A stretch of 64,000 nucleotides of DNA, from the NCBI RefSeq assembly GCF_002288635.1, contig NZ_NRSW01000001.1, forward strand, positions 1,196,071-1,260,070, given 5' to 3'. Below, piece by piece: positions 46,201-53,347 of the stretch (position 1 is the first letter of the stretch; the number at the start of each line of letters is the position of its first letter). The DNA comes from Mucilaginibacter sp. MD40. GTDB taxonomy: Bacteria; Bacteroidota; Bacteroidia; Sphingobacteriales; Sphingobacteriaceae. The notes beneath the pieces are model-generated. The model ran no database searches. It was not told the origin of the DNA and worked only from the letters and a program-made list of their open reading frames with translations. A program made the translations under genes and the position numbers.

Positions 46201-47455
46201 TTTCTTTGGGCAAGACCTTAATTATAATTCCCCGGGTATCGGCTTCCTGCTGGGTAGCCAGGCAGACATACGGCCAACAGCTATAGCCAACGGATGGATA
46301 AGTACCGATACCTTGCAAAATCAGCTTTTTGTAAAGTCCTTTAACGAGGATATACAGTTGCGCAGCATCATTGAGCCACTGCCGGATCTGCGTATAGAAC
46401 TGAAGGCTTTCCGTACGCAGGACCGCAATTACCAAACGCAGTTTAAATATTTGGAGAGTACCCAAAGCATTGAGAACCTCAGCCCGGTAACTTCGGGTAC
46501 TTACAGCATATCATTTCTTTCAATCGGTACGGCCTTCTCCAAAGGCGGTGATGTTAACCGCAATTCAGAAGCTTTCCAAACGTTTTTAGATAACCGTACC
46601 GTAGTATCGCAGCGGCTGGGCCAGCAAAACCCCAACTCGGCGGGTACGAGCGGGGGCTACGCGGATGGTTACAGCCCCAACGCGCAAAATGTGCTGGTGC
46701 CGGCTTTCCTGGCTGCCTATACCGGGAAGGATGCAAGCGCGGTAAGCCTCAACCAGTTCCCTAAAATACCTATTCCTAACTGGGATATTAAATACAGCGG
46801 CTTAGCCCGCCTGCCATTGTTTAATGATCTGTTTGACTCGTTTGATCTGCGGCATGTTTACCGTTCATCCTATAACGTTAGCGCTTACACTACTTTATTG
46901 CAGTACCAAACCATAAACGGCTACAGCAGCACACGCGACGCGAATAACGATTTCCTGCCGCTTTACCAGTTCTCGCAGGTGAGTATCTTAGAGTCGTTTT
47001 TGCCTTTACTGGGGGCGGATATGCGCTTTAAAAATAGCATGACGGCCAACGTAGAGTTCAGTAAAAACAGGTTCTTAAACCTCAGTATGCTTAACAGCCA
47101 GTTGGCCCAGCAGGATGAGAATATTATTGTGCTTGGGTTTGGCTATCGCCCTAAAAACTTCCATATCCCCTGGGGATTATTTGGCAGCGGACGCGAGAAT
47201 AATGATGTGAACTTTAAACTGGATGTAGCTATCAGAGATAAAAAGCTGGTGATCTACCGTGCTGATGTGCCCGGCGCGGAGATATCCGCGGGCTCTAAAA
47301 ATATCACCCTGCGCCCGTCTATAGATTACGTGATCAACCAGCGTTTTAACCTTAACCTATTTTACGATAGCAATATCACCAAACCATACACCTCGCAGGC
47401 CTTTACCACCGCGTTCACCAATTTCGGTATCAACCTGAAACTGTTACTGCAATAA
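40202..47455 (+). CDS. sprA: SprA, type IX secretion translocon / gliding motility protein
   Basis: The 2,417-residue protein is the giant outer-membrane beta barrel through which type IX secretion substrates leave the periplasm; it is also needed for gliding where gliding occurs. Evidence is its size, position after ruvA, and beta-rich SprA-like sequence such as SGLFFKDPPGLVRTIEYDP, FNFDQRIQLNVTGDIGDKL and the repeated RNNDPNNYIAIPTSFNKNFN-type barrel strands. A signal peptide is at residues 1-28, followed by a Gln/Asn/Pro-rich segment to about residue 95. The start is TTG 40202: an in-frame stop lies 9 bases upstream and no ATG fits. No frameshift or stop interrupts the frame. Confidence 0.95.
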   Translation: MVKTFTTKLFVVILFVSALSGAGKLYARQTQQNQVPNQQPNQYPASQGQQQYPTQQGQQFPNRQQQYPNQQSPNQPQQQPFNQQARPGQLPASNQLPVAPSGSATARADTGFKPGPIKLREPTTKRERSGLFFKDPPGLVRTIEYDPLTNRYILYERLGNLNYRPPQYLTFSQYLQLQQRSLRRDYFQQLSDNYAFESQQPGFIPQIKVRSKTFEQIFGNSNINIRPQGSAEVILAGQINKNENPLFNTRQRNQFNFNFDQRIQLNVTGDIGDKLKITTNYNTQAQFQFENQIKLDYTGHADEIIQKIEAGTVSMPLNTTLITGSQALFGVKTKLRFGRLDVTSIFSQQRSQAKNITITNGSQQGNISITAADYEANKHYFLSQYFRNNYNRALANIPIISSNITITKIEVWTTNRTNVTDNSRDILAFMDLGENKPHNPLIQGGSAYSGYPAGFQGPGFPQQSNSLLANLPAGARNTNSNDVANYFRASGGTDNYAKLTYARKLKDNEFTLHPQLGYISLNYPLNNDEVLAVAYQYTVNGVQYQVGEFSSDRAVNNATPTVLYTKLLKNELLKTNLPTWDLMMKNIYSLGAYQISPTNFRLNISRLDDKTGIEKTIMDEGNNLKEKRWLQITGLDNLNQQNDKSPDGYFDFLEGITIDSQNGRIMFPTIEPFGSDLERQFTSAEGDLKGRYVYQPLYDSTKTIAQQLFPKLNRYLIKGTYTGQNGSEYQLNAVNIPQGSVVVTAGNLKLQEGTDYTIDYSAGRLRMLNQALLQSGQPINIKLENNELFGVQQKSLWGTRLDYRVNPKLALGATIMHLTEQPITQNEIVGEESISNTIWGFDANYSTESRFLTRLVDKIPFINTKAPSTINFSGEFAQLMPGSPGALNFAGSRNGTSYLDDFENSRSVIDIKSAINWQLSGTPQLFPESQTFNDLSYGFNRARLAFYNIDPIFYTNSGNIPVSRNDLSNHYVRQVLEQEVFPYKQSTTGQPLSLATLNLAFYPTVRGPYNYTTTGVNTDGTLQNPRNRWGGIFRKLETNDFESLNVGYIEFWVLDPFIYKPNSTGGDLYFNLGSVSEDILKDGRKSLENALPVDGITSDKVDETAWGRVSRLQPVVNAFDNNPDNRRLQDVGLDGLNDADEKTKFAPFLQQTQGVLNPQAVAALNADPSSDDYRYYQGQALDQAGAGILERYSRYNGTEGNSKTAEQSQAELGIQTSASTSLPDGEDINRDNNMSQTDEYFQYRVSIRPQDMVVGQNYINDKITANVKLPNGTTQSVTWYQFRVPITDYTSKVGNIQDFKAIRFMRMFMTNFADTAVLRFATLQLARSEWRTFNAENNPINIIADPAIQSPVNDGSTLDVQAVNIEENGNRTPIPYVVPPGINRQRNYNNLQTDTKLNEQSLSLNVTNLRDGYSRAAFRTFFNDLRAYKRVQMFIHAEGDQLKDNDLNAFIRLGVDYQDNYYEYEVPLAITQPGTRDPGAIWPAVNELNLQLSILTDAKLARNNAKLNGQPWPFTVPFTYTDGKNKVTIKGQPDLSRLRTIMLGVRNPYKANGSIGDDGLNKTGTVWFDELRLTDFDQRGGWAATARVDATLADFANITVSGSKSTIGFGTLDSRVSDRSRSDNQIIDASASVELGKFFPDKSGIRIPAYVNISTQKSTPQYDPGMADVELKKSLAAAPSSQARDSIKRVSEDFTVRKSINFTNVHKERTDASAPAHVWDIENFAATYAYTEYQHHDFIVENDMAKTYRVALNYNYTREPKYITPFAKIIKNNLLALARDFNFSILPSRLNFSINFDRFYSENTLRNNDPNNYIAIPTSFNKNFNITRVYGIGWNLSRSLSLDIDATNLSVVDEPAGRINGLKRDTLWTNLMRLGRTVNYNHTININYTTPVNKIPGLDWTALTMRYSTNFNWQSQPTFAINNPTYDVGNSIQNARTIQLNPNLNFANFYNKFRGLRKGRDEKTSIGKLFLGVLTSIKSISGTYTRTEGTFLPGYLPKSNFFGQDLNYNSPGIGFLLGSQADIRPTAIANGWISTDTLQNQLFVKSFNEDIQLRSIIEPLPDLRIELKAFRTQDRNYQTQFKYLESTQSIENLSPVTSGTYSISFLSIGTAFSKGGDVNRNSEAFQTFLDNRTVVSQRLGQQNPNSAGTSGGYADGYSPNAQNVLVPAFLAAYTGKDASAVSLNQFPKIPIPNWDIKYSGLARLPLFNDLFDSFDLRHVYRSSYNVSAYTTLLQYQTINGYSSTRDANNDFLPLYQFSQVSILESFLPLLGADMRFKNSMTANVEFSKNRFLNLSMLNSQLAQQDENIIVLGFGYRPKNFHIPWGLFGSGRENNDVNFKLDVAIRDKKLVIYRADVPGAEISAGSKNITLRPSIDYVINQRFNLNLFYDSNITKPYTSQAFTTAFTNFGINLKLLLQ
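40286..40453 (+). repeat. Gln/Asn/Pro-rich low-complexity tract at the SprA N-terminus
   Basis: Residues about 29-84 of SprA are roughly half Gln with Asn, Pro, Gly and Tyr. They are encoded by CAG/CAA-rich DNA with imperfect recurrence of QQYP and QGQQ blocks. Such tracts change length by slippage and probably form a flexible linker after signal-peptide removal. Confidence 0.75.
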
Positions 47456-47516
47456 TTTAACGATAGCGATTACCTGCATAGCAAAACCAAGCCGGCATAT
47501 TTTGTAATATTGTTTT

Positions 47517-47843
47517 ATGGAAATTAAAGAAGCGCAGCATCTTGTAGATAACTGGATCAAAACAACCGGGGTACGTTATTTTAATGAATTGACTAACACG
47601 GCCATGTTAATGGAAGAAGTTGGCGAGGTGGCGCGTATTATGGCCCGGCAGTATGGAGAACAATCGTTCAAAAAGTCGGACAAGGAAGTGAACCTGGCCG
47701 ATGAAATGGCCGATGTGCTTTTTGTACTGATATGCCTGGCTAACCAAACCGGCATTGACCTAACGGACGCGCTGGAAAAAAATCTTGAAAAAAAGAGCAT
47801 CCGCGATGCCAACAGGCACAGGAACAACGAGAAGTTAAAATAA
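47517..47843 (+). CDS. MazG-like nucleotide pyrophosphohydrolase
   Basis: The 108-residue single-domain protein shows the all-alpha NTP-pyrophosphatase metal motif ExxE...ExxD as MEEVGEVARIM and NLADEMADVLFVL. Members hydrolyse nucleoside triphosphates, often non-canonical or damaged dNTPs, to monophosphate and pyrophosphate. It is about half the length of E. coli MazG, as is normal for the short family. It lies 61 bases after sprA; a separate function is likely. Confidence 0.9.
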   Translation: MEIKEAQHLVDNWIKTTGVRYFNELTNTAMLMEEVGEVARIMARQYGEQSFKKSDKEVNLADEMADVLFVLICLANQTGIDLTDALEKNLEKKSIRDANRHRNNEKLK

Positions 47844-47886
47844 CTTATTCGGAATATAAGTTCGATAAATAATATAAATCAAAATA

Positions 47887-47932
47887 TAATTTTGTTATAT
47901 ATTATAATTCAGAATTTTATAATGTAAATTTG
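47887..47932 (+). promoter_or_regulatory. Two candidate -7 boxes before the DUF4349 gene
   Basis: TAATTTTG (47887-47894) and TAAATTTG (47925-47932) both match TAnnTTTG in a very AT-rich 111-base gap before ATG 47955. Tandem promoters are possible; AT-richness makes chance matches likely. Confidence 0.4.
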
Positions 47933-47954
47933 ATTCAGCTAATCAATTTATATT

Positions 47955-48881
47955 ATGAAAAAATATCTTATCCTTTCATTGCTGGTACTGGTGGTACTGG
48001 CATGTAAACAAAATCCATCTGAAAATTTAACAAAGGTAAAGGAAGCTTTGCTACCTCCGCCGATTGCAGAGAAAGTAAACAGCGTATCGTTTAAAGCGCC
48101 GGTTATTAAATCTGATAAAGAGGACGTAGGCTATAATGCCGAATCGGAGCAGCAAGAAGTTATTGGCAATAATGCAGCTGTAAGCTCCAGGCAGAAAGTC
48201 GAATCGGTTGATAAAAAGATCATTAAGGAAGGCGACATCAGTTTTGAAACGACCAACGTAGCCAAAACCCGCAAGCAGATATTAACCAACCTTAAACAAT
48301 TGAGCGGCTATGCTGAAAGCGATAGTGAAACGCTGAACGGCGATGAGAACCGCAAAGAATATGTATTAGCTATCCGCATCCCTGCAGTTAATTTCGATGC
48401 GTTTCTAAATAGTGTATCCGACGCTGCAACAAAGATCGACCAAAAGAACATCCGTATTAAGGATGTTACCACAGAATTTATTGATACTAAAGCCAGGCTT
48501 AATAATAAGCTCGAATTGGAGAAGCGGTATGTTAATTTGCTTAACCGCGCCGGCAAAATGCGCGACCTGCTGGATATCGAAGAAAAACTCACCGAAATAC
48601 GCAGTGATATAGAATCAACCCAAAGCCAACTTAATTACATGAGCAAGCAGGTGGAATACAGCTCGCTTAATATTACTTTTTACACTACCCAGCCAACGCA
48701 GGTAAACGCGGGGAATGGGTTTGGCTACAAACTAAAAATGGCGCTTGGTAATGGCTTTGATATTTTGCAGTCGTTATTCTTTGGGGTAATAGCCGCATGG
48801 CCATTCATATTAGCGGGAATTATTGCCTGTTTTATTGCCAACCGTTGGCGCAAAAAACGAAAAGTAGTAGCTGAAAGCTAA
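47955..48881 (+). CDS. DUF4349 lipoprotein with C-terminal membrane helix
   Basis: The 308-residue protein has a lipobox VLVVLAC (Cys17). A mixed alpha/beta domain (IIKEGDISFETTNVAKTRKQ) and a coiled-coil region (KLELEKRYVNLLNRAGKMRD, LDIEEKLTEIRSDIESTQSQ) follow. A C-terminal hydrophobic helix is followed by a basic tail (FIANRWRKKRK). This is the DUF4349 pattern; function is unknown. A lipid anchor at one end and a helix at the other could tether it to one membrane or span the periplasm. Its TAA stop overlaps the stop of convergent comB. Confidence 0.87.
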   Translation: MKKYLILSLLVLVVLACKQNPSENLTKVKEALLPPPIAEKVNSVSFKAPVIKSDKEDVGYNAESEQQEVIGNNAAVSSRQKVESVDKKIIKEGDISFETTNVAKTRKQILTNLKQLSGYAESDSETLNGDENRKEYVLAIRIPAVNFDAFLNSVSDAATKIDQKNIRIKDVTTEFIDTKARLNNKLELEKRYVNLLNRAGKMRDLLDIEEKLTEIRSDIESTQSQLNYMSKQVEYSSLNITFYTTQPTQVNAGNGFGYKLKMALGNGFDILQSLFFGVIAAWPFILAGIIACFIANRWRKKRKVVAES

Positions 48882-49594
48882 GCCAGATTCACTAGCTTTT
48901 CGCCCTCAAGTACCGGGATTGCCGTGGTAATGTCTATTTGCAGGCAAAAGGCAATATCTTTTTCAATGCCGAGTTTTTTCAATCGTTCGCCGTGCGATGT
49001 TTTGCTGAGGTATTGGGAAATATCATGCTTACCAAGCTGAAAAAGATCATTTGCGGCAATGGCGGGATCGTCAAGCGTGTAACCTTCGGTTTTTAGCTGT
49101 TCAACTATTGCTCCGGCGAAAAGCGTGTCTTCCAGGTTAAAGTTATTCTTCCAGCCTGAGCAAACAAGCAATATGTTCTCATGCTGCCCTTTAAGCCAGT
49201 TACAAAGCGCTGTTAAATTAAAAAATGAGCCAATAACTACACGTTTAGCGCTACGTGCTAAATGCAGCGCATGTGTGCCGTTGGTAGTGGTAAGTACAAT
49301 GGTTTTACCGGCAACCTTCTCGGCAGTGTAAGAAAAAGGAGAGTTGCCAAAATCAAAGCCATCAACCACCTCGCCATTGCGTTCAGCAGCAAGCAGGTAA
49401 TCTTCTCCCTTTTCGCGGTAGGCCGCGCACTCGGCAACTTCGGCCACTGGTATAATGGCTTCCGCTCCGTTACCTATACCATAAGTGATAGACGAAGTGG
49501 CACGGAATATATCAATTACCACCACAATGTAATCTTCTACCTTATATAGCGGAATGAGGGCAGGAGTAAGGCAAACGTCAAGACATTTCGTCAT
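48878..49594 (-). CDS. comB: ComB-like 2-phosphosulfolactate phosphatase
   Basis: The 238-residue protein matches ComB: VVVIDIFRATSSITYGIGNG, LAAERNGEVVDGFDFGNSP, LTTTNGTHALHLA, and CSGWKNNFNLEDTLFAGAIV. ComB removes phosphate from 2-phosphosulfolactate, a step known from coenzyme M synthesis in methanogens and sulfolactate formation in some bacteria. Neighbouring comA or comC genes are absent. In Bacteroidota a role in sulfonate or sulfonolipid precursor metabolism is possible but unproven. Its stop overlaps that of the DUF4349 gene, and its start codon abuts a reiterated repeat. Confidence 0.88.
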   Translation of the reverse strand: MTKCLDVCLTPALIPLYKVEDYIVVVIDIFRATSSITYGIGNGAEAIIPVAEVAECAAYREKGEDYLLAAERNGEVVDGFDFGNSPFSYTAEKVAGKTIVLTTTNGTHALHLARSAKRVVIGSFFNLTALCNWLKGQHENILLVCSGWKNNFNLEDTLFAGAIVEQLKTEGYTLDDPAIAANDLFQLGKHDISQYLSKTSHGERLKKLGIEKDIAFCLQIDITTAIPVLEGEKLVNLA

Positions 49595-49610
49595 TGGGTC
49601 ATTATAGATG

Positions 49611-49669
49611 TCATTGAGTCATTAGGTCACTGAGTCATTAACTATTCCAATGACTTGATGACTCAATGA
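49611..49669. repeat. Reiterated inverted repeat, TCATTGAGTCATT unit, between gcvT and comB
   Basis: The direct arm (49611-49639) reads TCATTGAGTCATTAGG followed by TCACTGAGTCATT. The inverted arm AATGACTTGATGACTCAATGA (49649-49669, one base over twenty, so key bases only: TGACTTGATGACTCAATGA) matches it at about 17 of 21 positions. More GTCATT copies extend back to 49590. It lies in the gap between gcvT and comB, both on the minus strand. Confidence 0.75.
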
Positions 49670-49684
49670 TGGGGCGAAGCCCTA

Positions 49685-50764
49685 TTATTTATAAAATGGT
49701 GGTTTTACCACTTTAGCCTTTACTTTATTATCGCGGATGCTGATGTAGATCTCGGTACCTTCTTTAGCAAACTCGGATTTTATATACCCCAGGCCGATAG
49801 CTTTTTGTAATGATGGCGATTGCGTGCCTGAGGTTACTTTACCTATCTCGTTGCCTTCTGCATCAACAATCGCGTAATCATGGCGTGGTATGCCCCGGTC
49901 TATCATTTCAAAACCTACCAGTTTGCGGGTTACGCCTGCTTGTTTCTGCTGTTGCAAAGCCTCAGAGTTGGTAAATTCCTTGTTGAATTTAGTTACCCAG
50001 CCCAAACCTGCTTCCAAAGGTGAGGTGGTATCGTCAATATCATTGCCGTATAAACAGAAGCCCATTTCAAGGCGCAGGGTATCACGTGCGGCCAAGCCAA
50101 TAGGTTTAATGCCAAAAGGCTCGCCGGCCCTGAATACTTCGTTCCAGATATGTTCGGCATGCTCGTTATCAAAATAAAGCTCAAAGCCACCGGCGCCGGT
50201 ATATCCCGTAGCCGAAACAACTACATTATCAACACCGGCAAATTTGCCTTTAGTGAAGGTGTAGTATTCCATTGATGCCAGGTCAATATCTGTAAGGCTT
50301 TGCAAAGCGTCAGCCGCTTTGGGGCCTTGTACAGCCAATAGCGAGGTGCGGTCTGAAATGTCTTTCATCTCCACACCTTTGGTGTTGAATTTTGATATCC
50401 AGTTCCAATCTTTCTCAATGTTTGAGGCGTTAACTACCAGCATGTACGTTTTTTCGTCAATGCGGTAAACCAGCAGGTCGTCAACAATACCGCCATCTTC
50501 ATTTGGCAGGCAGGAGTATTGCACCTTGCCATCATAAAGCTTAGCCGCGTCGTTACTGGTAACGCGTTGTATGAGGTCAAGGGCGTTTTCTCCTTTAAGG
50601 ATAAACTCGCCCATGTGGCTTACATCAAATACACCTACACCCTTGCGCACGGTATCGTGTTCAACATTTACACCTGTATATTGTACGGGCATATTATAAC
50701 CGGCAAACGGCACCATCTTGGCGCCTGCTTTTACATGTATAGGAGTTAAGGCGGTATTCTTCAT
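49685..50764 (-). CDS. gcvT: Glycine cleavage system aminomethyltransferase (T protein)
   Basis: The 359-residue enzyme takes the aminomethyl group from lipoylated H protein, releasing ammonia and forming methylene-tetrahydrofolate. Family features are [35 protein letters not shown], the folate-site segment [13 protein letters not shown], and [15 protein letters not shown] near the end. Full length. Other gcv genes are not in the window. A TATTTTTG box on the minus strand (50783-50790) lies 18 nt before the ATG and is a likely promoter. Confidence 0.96.
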   Translation of the reverse strand: MKNTALTPIHVKAGAKMVPFAGYNMPVQYTGVNVEHDTVRKGVGVFDVSHMGEFILKGENALDLIQRVTSNDAAKLYDGKVQYSCLPNEDGGIVDDLLVYRIDEKTYMLVVNASNIEKDWNWISKFNTKGVEMKDISDRTSLLAVQGPKAADALQSLTDIDLASMEYYTFTKGKFAGVDNVVVSATGYTGAGGFELYFDNEHAEHIWNEVFRAGEPFGIKPIGLAARDTLRLEMGFCLYGNDIDDTTSPLEAGLGWVTKFNKEFTNSEALQQQKQAGVTRKLVGFEMIDRGIPRHDYAIVDAEGNEIGKVTSGTQSPSLQKAIGLGYIKSEFAKEGTEIYISIRDNKVKAKVVKPPFYK

Positions 50765-50782
50765 GAAAACAATTTAATGGGG

Positions 50783-50790
50783 CAAAAATA
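50783..50790 (-). promoter_or_regulatory. Candidate -7 box for gcvT
   Basis: Minus-strand TATTTTTG, 18 nt upstream of ATG 50764, in the 50-base gap after the glycosyltransferase stop. No clear -33 element. Confidence 0.45.
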
Positions 50791-50814
50791 GGAAAATAGC
50801 TGTACCTGACAGGT

Positions 50815-52011
50815 CTATTTTAAAACTGTTTGGTAAAAATGGATGAGTTTTGGTGTAATAATACTTACATCATGCTGCTCTTCTACCAACTTGCGGGCAT
50901 TAAGGCCGATCTCACGGCAATAATACTCGTCAATGAGGCATCTTTTTAACGCGCGGTAGAATTCATCGGTGGTGTTGGCAATGATGATATTTTTCCCATT
51001 TTCAATATTAATTCCCTCGGCGCCGGCGGATGTTGAGATAATGCATTTTTGCATAGCCATTCCCTCCAGAATTTTCACCCGCATACCCCCGCCGGATAAT
51101 AGCGGAACGATCATGATAGCTTTGCTATTTACAAACTCAAGGGCGTCATCTACCTCGCCATGTATGAAAACCTTTCCTAAAACCTCGTAATCGTCATATT
51201 CCTCGGGTATGTTGTGGCCGGCAATGTATAGCTTCGCTTTCAGGTCGCCGTCGGTTATTTCCTTATGAAAATTATCCATAAACCATTCTACGCCTTCGCG
51301 GTTAGGCATCCAGTCTAATGAGCCAAGGAAAAACACGCCCGAAAAATCGGTTTTATTTAGGTCTGGCCGGTAAAGGGAGATGTTAATGCCAATTGGGAGA
51401 ACGGTAACGGGTATTCGTGCGCCAAAATCAAGCAGCGATTGCTTGTCCTGCTGCGTAAAAGTTACAATAGCATCAAACAGGTTAAGCAGCCCGAGTTCGT
51501 AGTTTTTTATGCGTTTGGCGAGTAATTTTAAATACCACTTTTTAAAAGGGTCACTTTTTTGGCGGGCCAGTTTTTCCCAAACCTGGTGTTCAATATTATG
51601 CGCCCTGAAAATTACTTTTGCCTTTGAACTTCTTCGTATCGCGCCCAGATATGGCGCTACGAATATCCCTTCGAGCTGCACAATATCATAGGCATTATCG
51701 GTAAGCGTTTTAATTAGTAGTTTTTCGAACCCCGGGTTATAAAACCGGTCAATATTGTAGGTGTTTGAAGTGAAGAGGTTGCTTACCGCTTCAACCATAG
51801 TTACCCGTATATCAATGTCATATTCGGTGTAACTGATACGGTCAAGCAATGCATCGCGTTCCCGCAGGCCCGAATGCTTTTTAACATTGAGTGATAACAG
51901 GGTAACCTCATGCCCCAGATCAACCAGGCCCTTTATGGTATTACCTACCACAATGGGGTAACCGCCGTTTTGCGGAAACGGTGCACGGTGGGTTAAGATA
52001 AGGATCCTCAA
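50815..52011 (-). CDS. Glycosyltransferase, GT4-like (GT-B fold)
   Basis: The 398-residue cytoplasmic enzyme starts with RILILTHRAPFPQNGGYPIV, the N-terminal GT-B fold with its glycine-rich loop. VFFLGSLDWMPNREGVEWFM marks the second domain. The C-terminal donor-binding region includes IVPLLSGGGMRVKILEGMAM with the conserved Glu, and STSAGAEGINIENG. Members transfer sugars from nucleotide-sugar donors to lipid or glycan acceptors. The start is TTG 52011 since no in-frame ATG precedes the conserved motif. No other polysaccharide genes flank it, so donor and acceptor are unknown. Confidence 0.9.
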   Translation of the reverse strand: MRILILTHRAPFPQNGGYPIVVGNTIKGLVDLGHEVTLLSLNVKKHSGLRERDALLDRISYTEYDIDIRVTMVEAVSNLFTSNTYNIDRFYNPGFEKLLIKTLTDNAYDIVQLEGIFVAPYLGAIRRSSKAKVIFRAHNIEHQVWEKLARQKSDPFKKWYLKLLAKRIKNYELGLLNLFDAIVTFTQQDKQSLLDFGARIPVTVLPIGINISLYRPDLNKTDFSGVFFLGSLDWMPNREGVEWFMDNFHKEITDGDLKAKLYIAGHNIPEEYDDYEVLGKVFIHGEVDDALEFVNSKAIMIVPLLSGGGMRVKILEGMAMQKCIISTSAGAEGINIENGKNIIIANTTDEFYRALKRCLIDEYYCREIGLNARKLVEEQHDVSIITPKLIHFYQTVLK

Positions 52012-52061
52012 GCTTACGGGTTAGTTGGTTTGGTGTAAAGTTATAACCTTACAGTTAAGGG

Positions 52062-52718
52062 TCAAACGCCTTCTTCAAAAATTAGCAGTTGTGGATCGGT
52101 TACTTTAAAACTTTTACGGTGATATGGCGTATGGCCCATTTCTAAAACCATTTTGCGGTGGCTAATGGTTGGATAACCTTTATTAGAATGCCAGTTATAC
52201 TCCGGATGTTCAGCAGCTATTTGCTTCATATAATCATCCCGATAGGTTTTGGCTAAAATAGAAGCGGCGGCTATACTGAAATATTTAGCATCGCCCTCTA
52301 CAATGCATTTGTGGGGCACATCGGCATATTTGTTGAAGCGGTTACCATCGATAATTAAAAATTCGGGTTTAAGATGCAGTTTTTCAACCGCACGGTGCAT
52401 AGCCAGGAAAGATGCGTTAAGGATATTGATCCGGTCTATCTCATGGTTATCGCACCAGGCAACAGCGTGTGCTATGGCTTTTTCTTCTATCTCTAAACGT
52501 AGCTGGTAGCGTACCTCTTCGGTAAGTTGTTTGGAGTCGTTAAGCAAGTGGTGGTCAAAATCTGCCGGTAGTATTACAGCCGCTGCAAATACGGGGCCCG
52601 CGAGACAACCACGGCCGGCTTCGTCGCAACCGGCCTCTAACAATTCGTACTGGTATCTGGCTGATAACGTCCTGCGTTCCTTCACAATCTTCACTTTCCT
52701 GGGCTGTACCTTCTTCAT
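52062..52718 (-). CDS. rnhB: Ribonuclease HII
   Basis: The 218-residue enzyme cuts RNA in RNA-DNA hybrids and at single ribonucleotides in DNA. The catalytic DEAGRG is at residues 32-37 (GCDEAGRGCLAGPVFAAAV). Further acidic positions are in IIDGNRFN and the conserved SIAAASILAKTYRD. The first 20 residues are a basic extension (KKVQPRKVKIVKERR). It appears to be a separate unit, divergent from the DUF4920-like gene. Confidence 0.96.
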   Translation of the reverse strand: MKKVQPRKVKIVKERRTLSARYQYELLEAGCDEAGRGCLAGPVFAAAVILPADFDHHLLNDSKQLTEEVRYQLRLEIEEKAIAHAVAWCDNHEIDRINILNASFLAMHRAVEKLHLKPEFLIIDGNRFNKYADVPHKCIVEGDAKYFSIAAASILAKTYRDDYMKQIAAEHPEYNWHSNKGYPTISHRKMVLEMGHTPYHRKSFKVTDPQLLIFEEGV

Positions 52719-52814
52719 GTATTATACAAATATCAAAAACCCGTGGCACGACTGCAAGTGCGGTTTAAAATAAAAGAGTTTAAACCAATAGGCACCACAG
52801 ATGTTAATTAAACG

Positions 52815-53279
52815 ATGAAAAAGCTTGCCTTGTTGTTATTGATGCTCTGCAGCGTGCAGGTATTTGCACAAAAGCGCACCCCGCTGCCACATGGGATGGT
52901 ATTTGGTAAAATGCCTAAGGATATAGCGCCTGTACCGGCCGCAAAAATTGAAAGCCTTATGGGAGGCAAAATACGGCAAACCACCGCCATTACCGGCAAA
53001 ATAACTAAAGTAATTAAAGAGCAGGGTGGCTGGTTTAACATAGATGCAGGAAACGGACGAGTAATAGAGGCGCATTTTGCTGATTATAACGTTAAGCTAC
53101 CTAAAGCCATAACAGGCCGTACAGTAATTATTGAGGGTGTAGCGCAAAGGCAACTCATAGCCGATGATGCACAGCATTTTGCCGGTGATACCGTGAAGGG
53201 TAAAAAACAACATCAGGTAGAAGTTAATCCTAAAGATCGCATTACCTTTGAGGTGCAGGGCCTGATGGTTGATAAATAG
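52815..53279 (+). CDS. Secreted DUF4920-like protein
   Basis: The 154-residue protein has a signal peptide (MKKLALLLLMLCSVQVFAQ). A small OB-like beta domain includes GKITKVIKEQGGWFNIDAGN, HFADYNVKLPKAITGRTVII and EGVAQRQLIADDAQHFAG. The layout resembles DUF4920, but the Cys-containing KKGCWM motif I expect there is EQGGWF, so a metal-binding role would be lost. Assignment is tentative. It ends at a strong bidirectional terminator. Confidence 0.7.
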   Translation: MKKLALLLLMLCSVQVFAQKRTPLPHGMVFGKMPKDIAPVPAAKIESLMGGKIRQTTAITGKITKVIKEQGGWFNIDAGNGRVIEAHFADYNVKLPKAITGRTVIIEGVAQRQLIADDAQHFAGDTVKGKKQHQVEVNPKDRITFEVQGLMVDK

Positions 53280-53290
53280 ATATGAGTTAT

Positions 53291-53338
53291 ATAAAACAAA
53301 AAAGCGCGGCTGTGATCAGTCGCACTTTTTTGTTTTAT
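53291..53338. terminator. Bidirectional intrinsic terminator
   Basis: The arms 53291-53311 (ATAAAACAAAAAAGCGCGGC plus T) and 53318-53338 are complementary at 19 of 21 positions, the two differences being possible G-U pairs, around a 6-base loop. A and T runs flank the GC core on both strands. It separates two convergent genes. Confidence 0.9.
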
Positions 53339-53347
53339 GCTTTTTGC

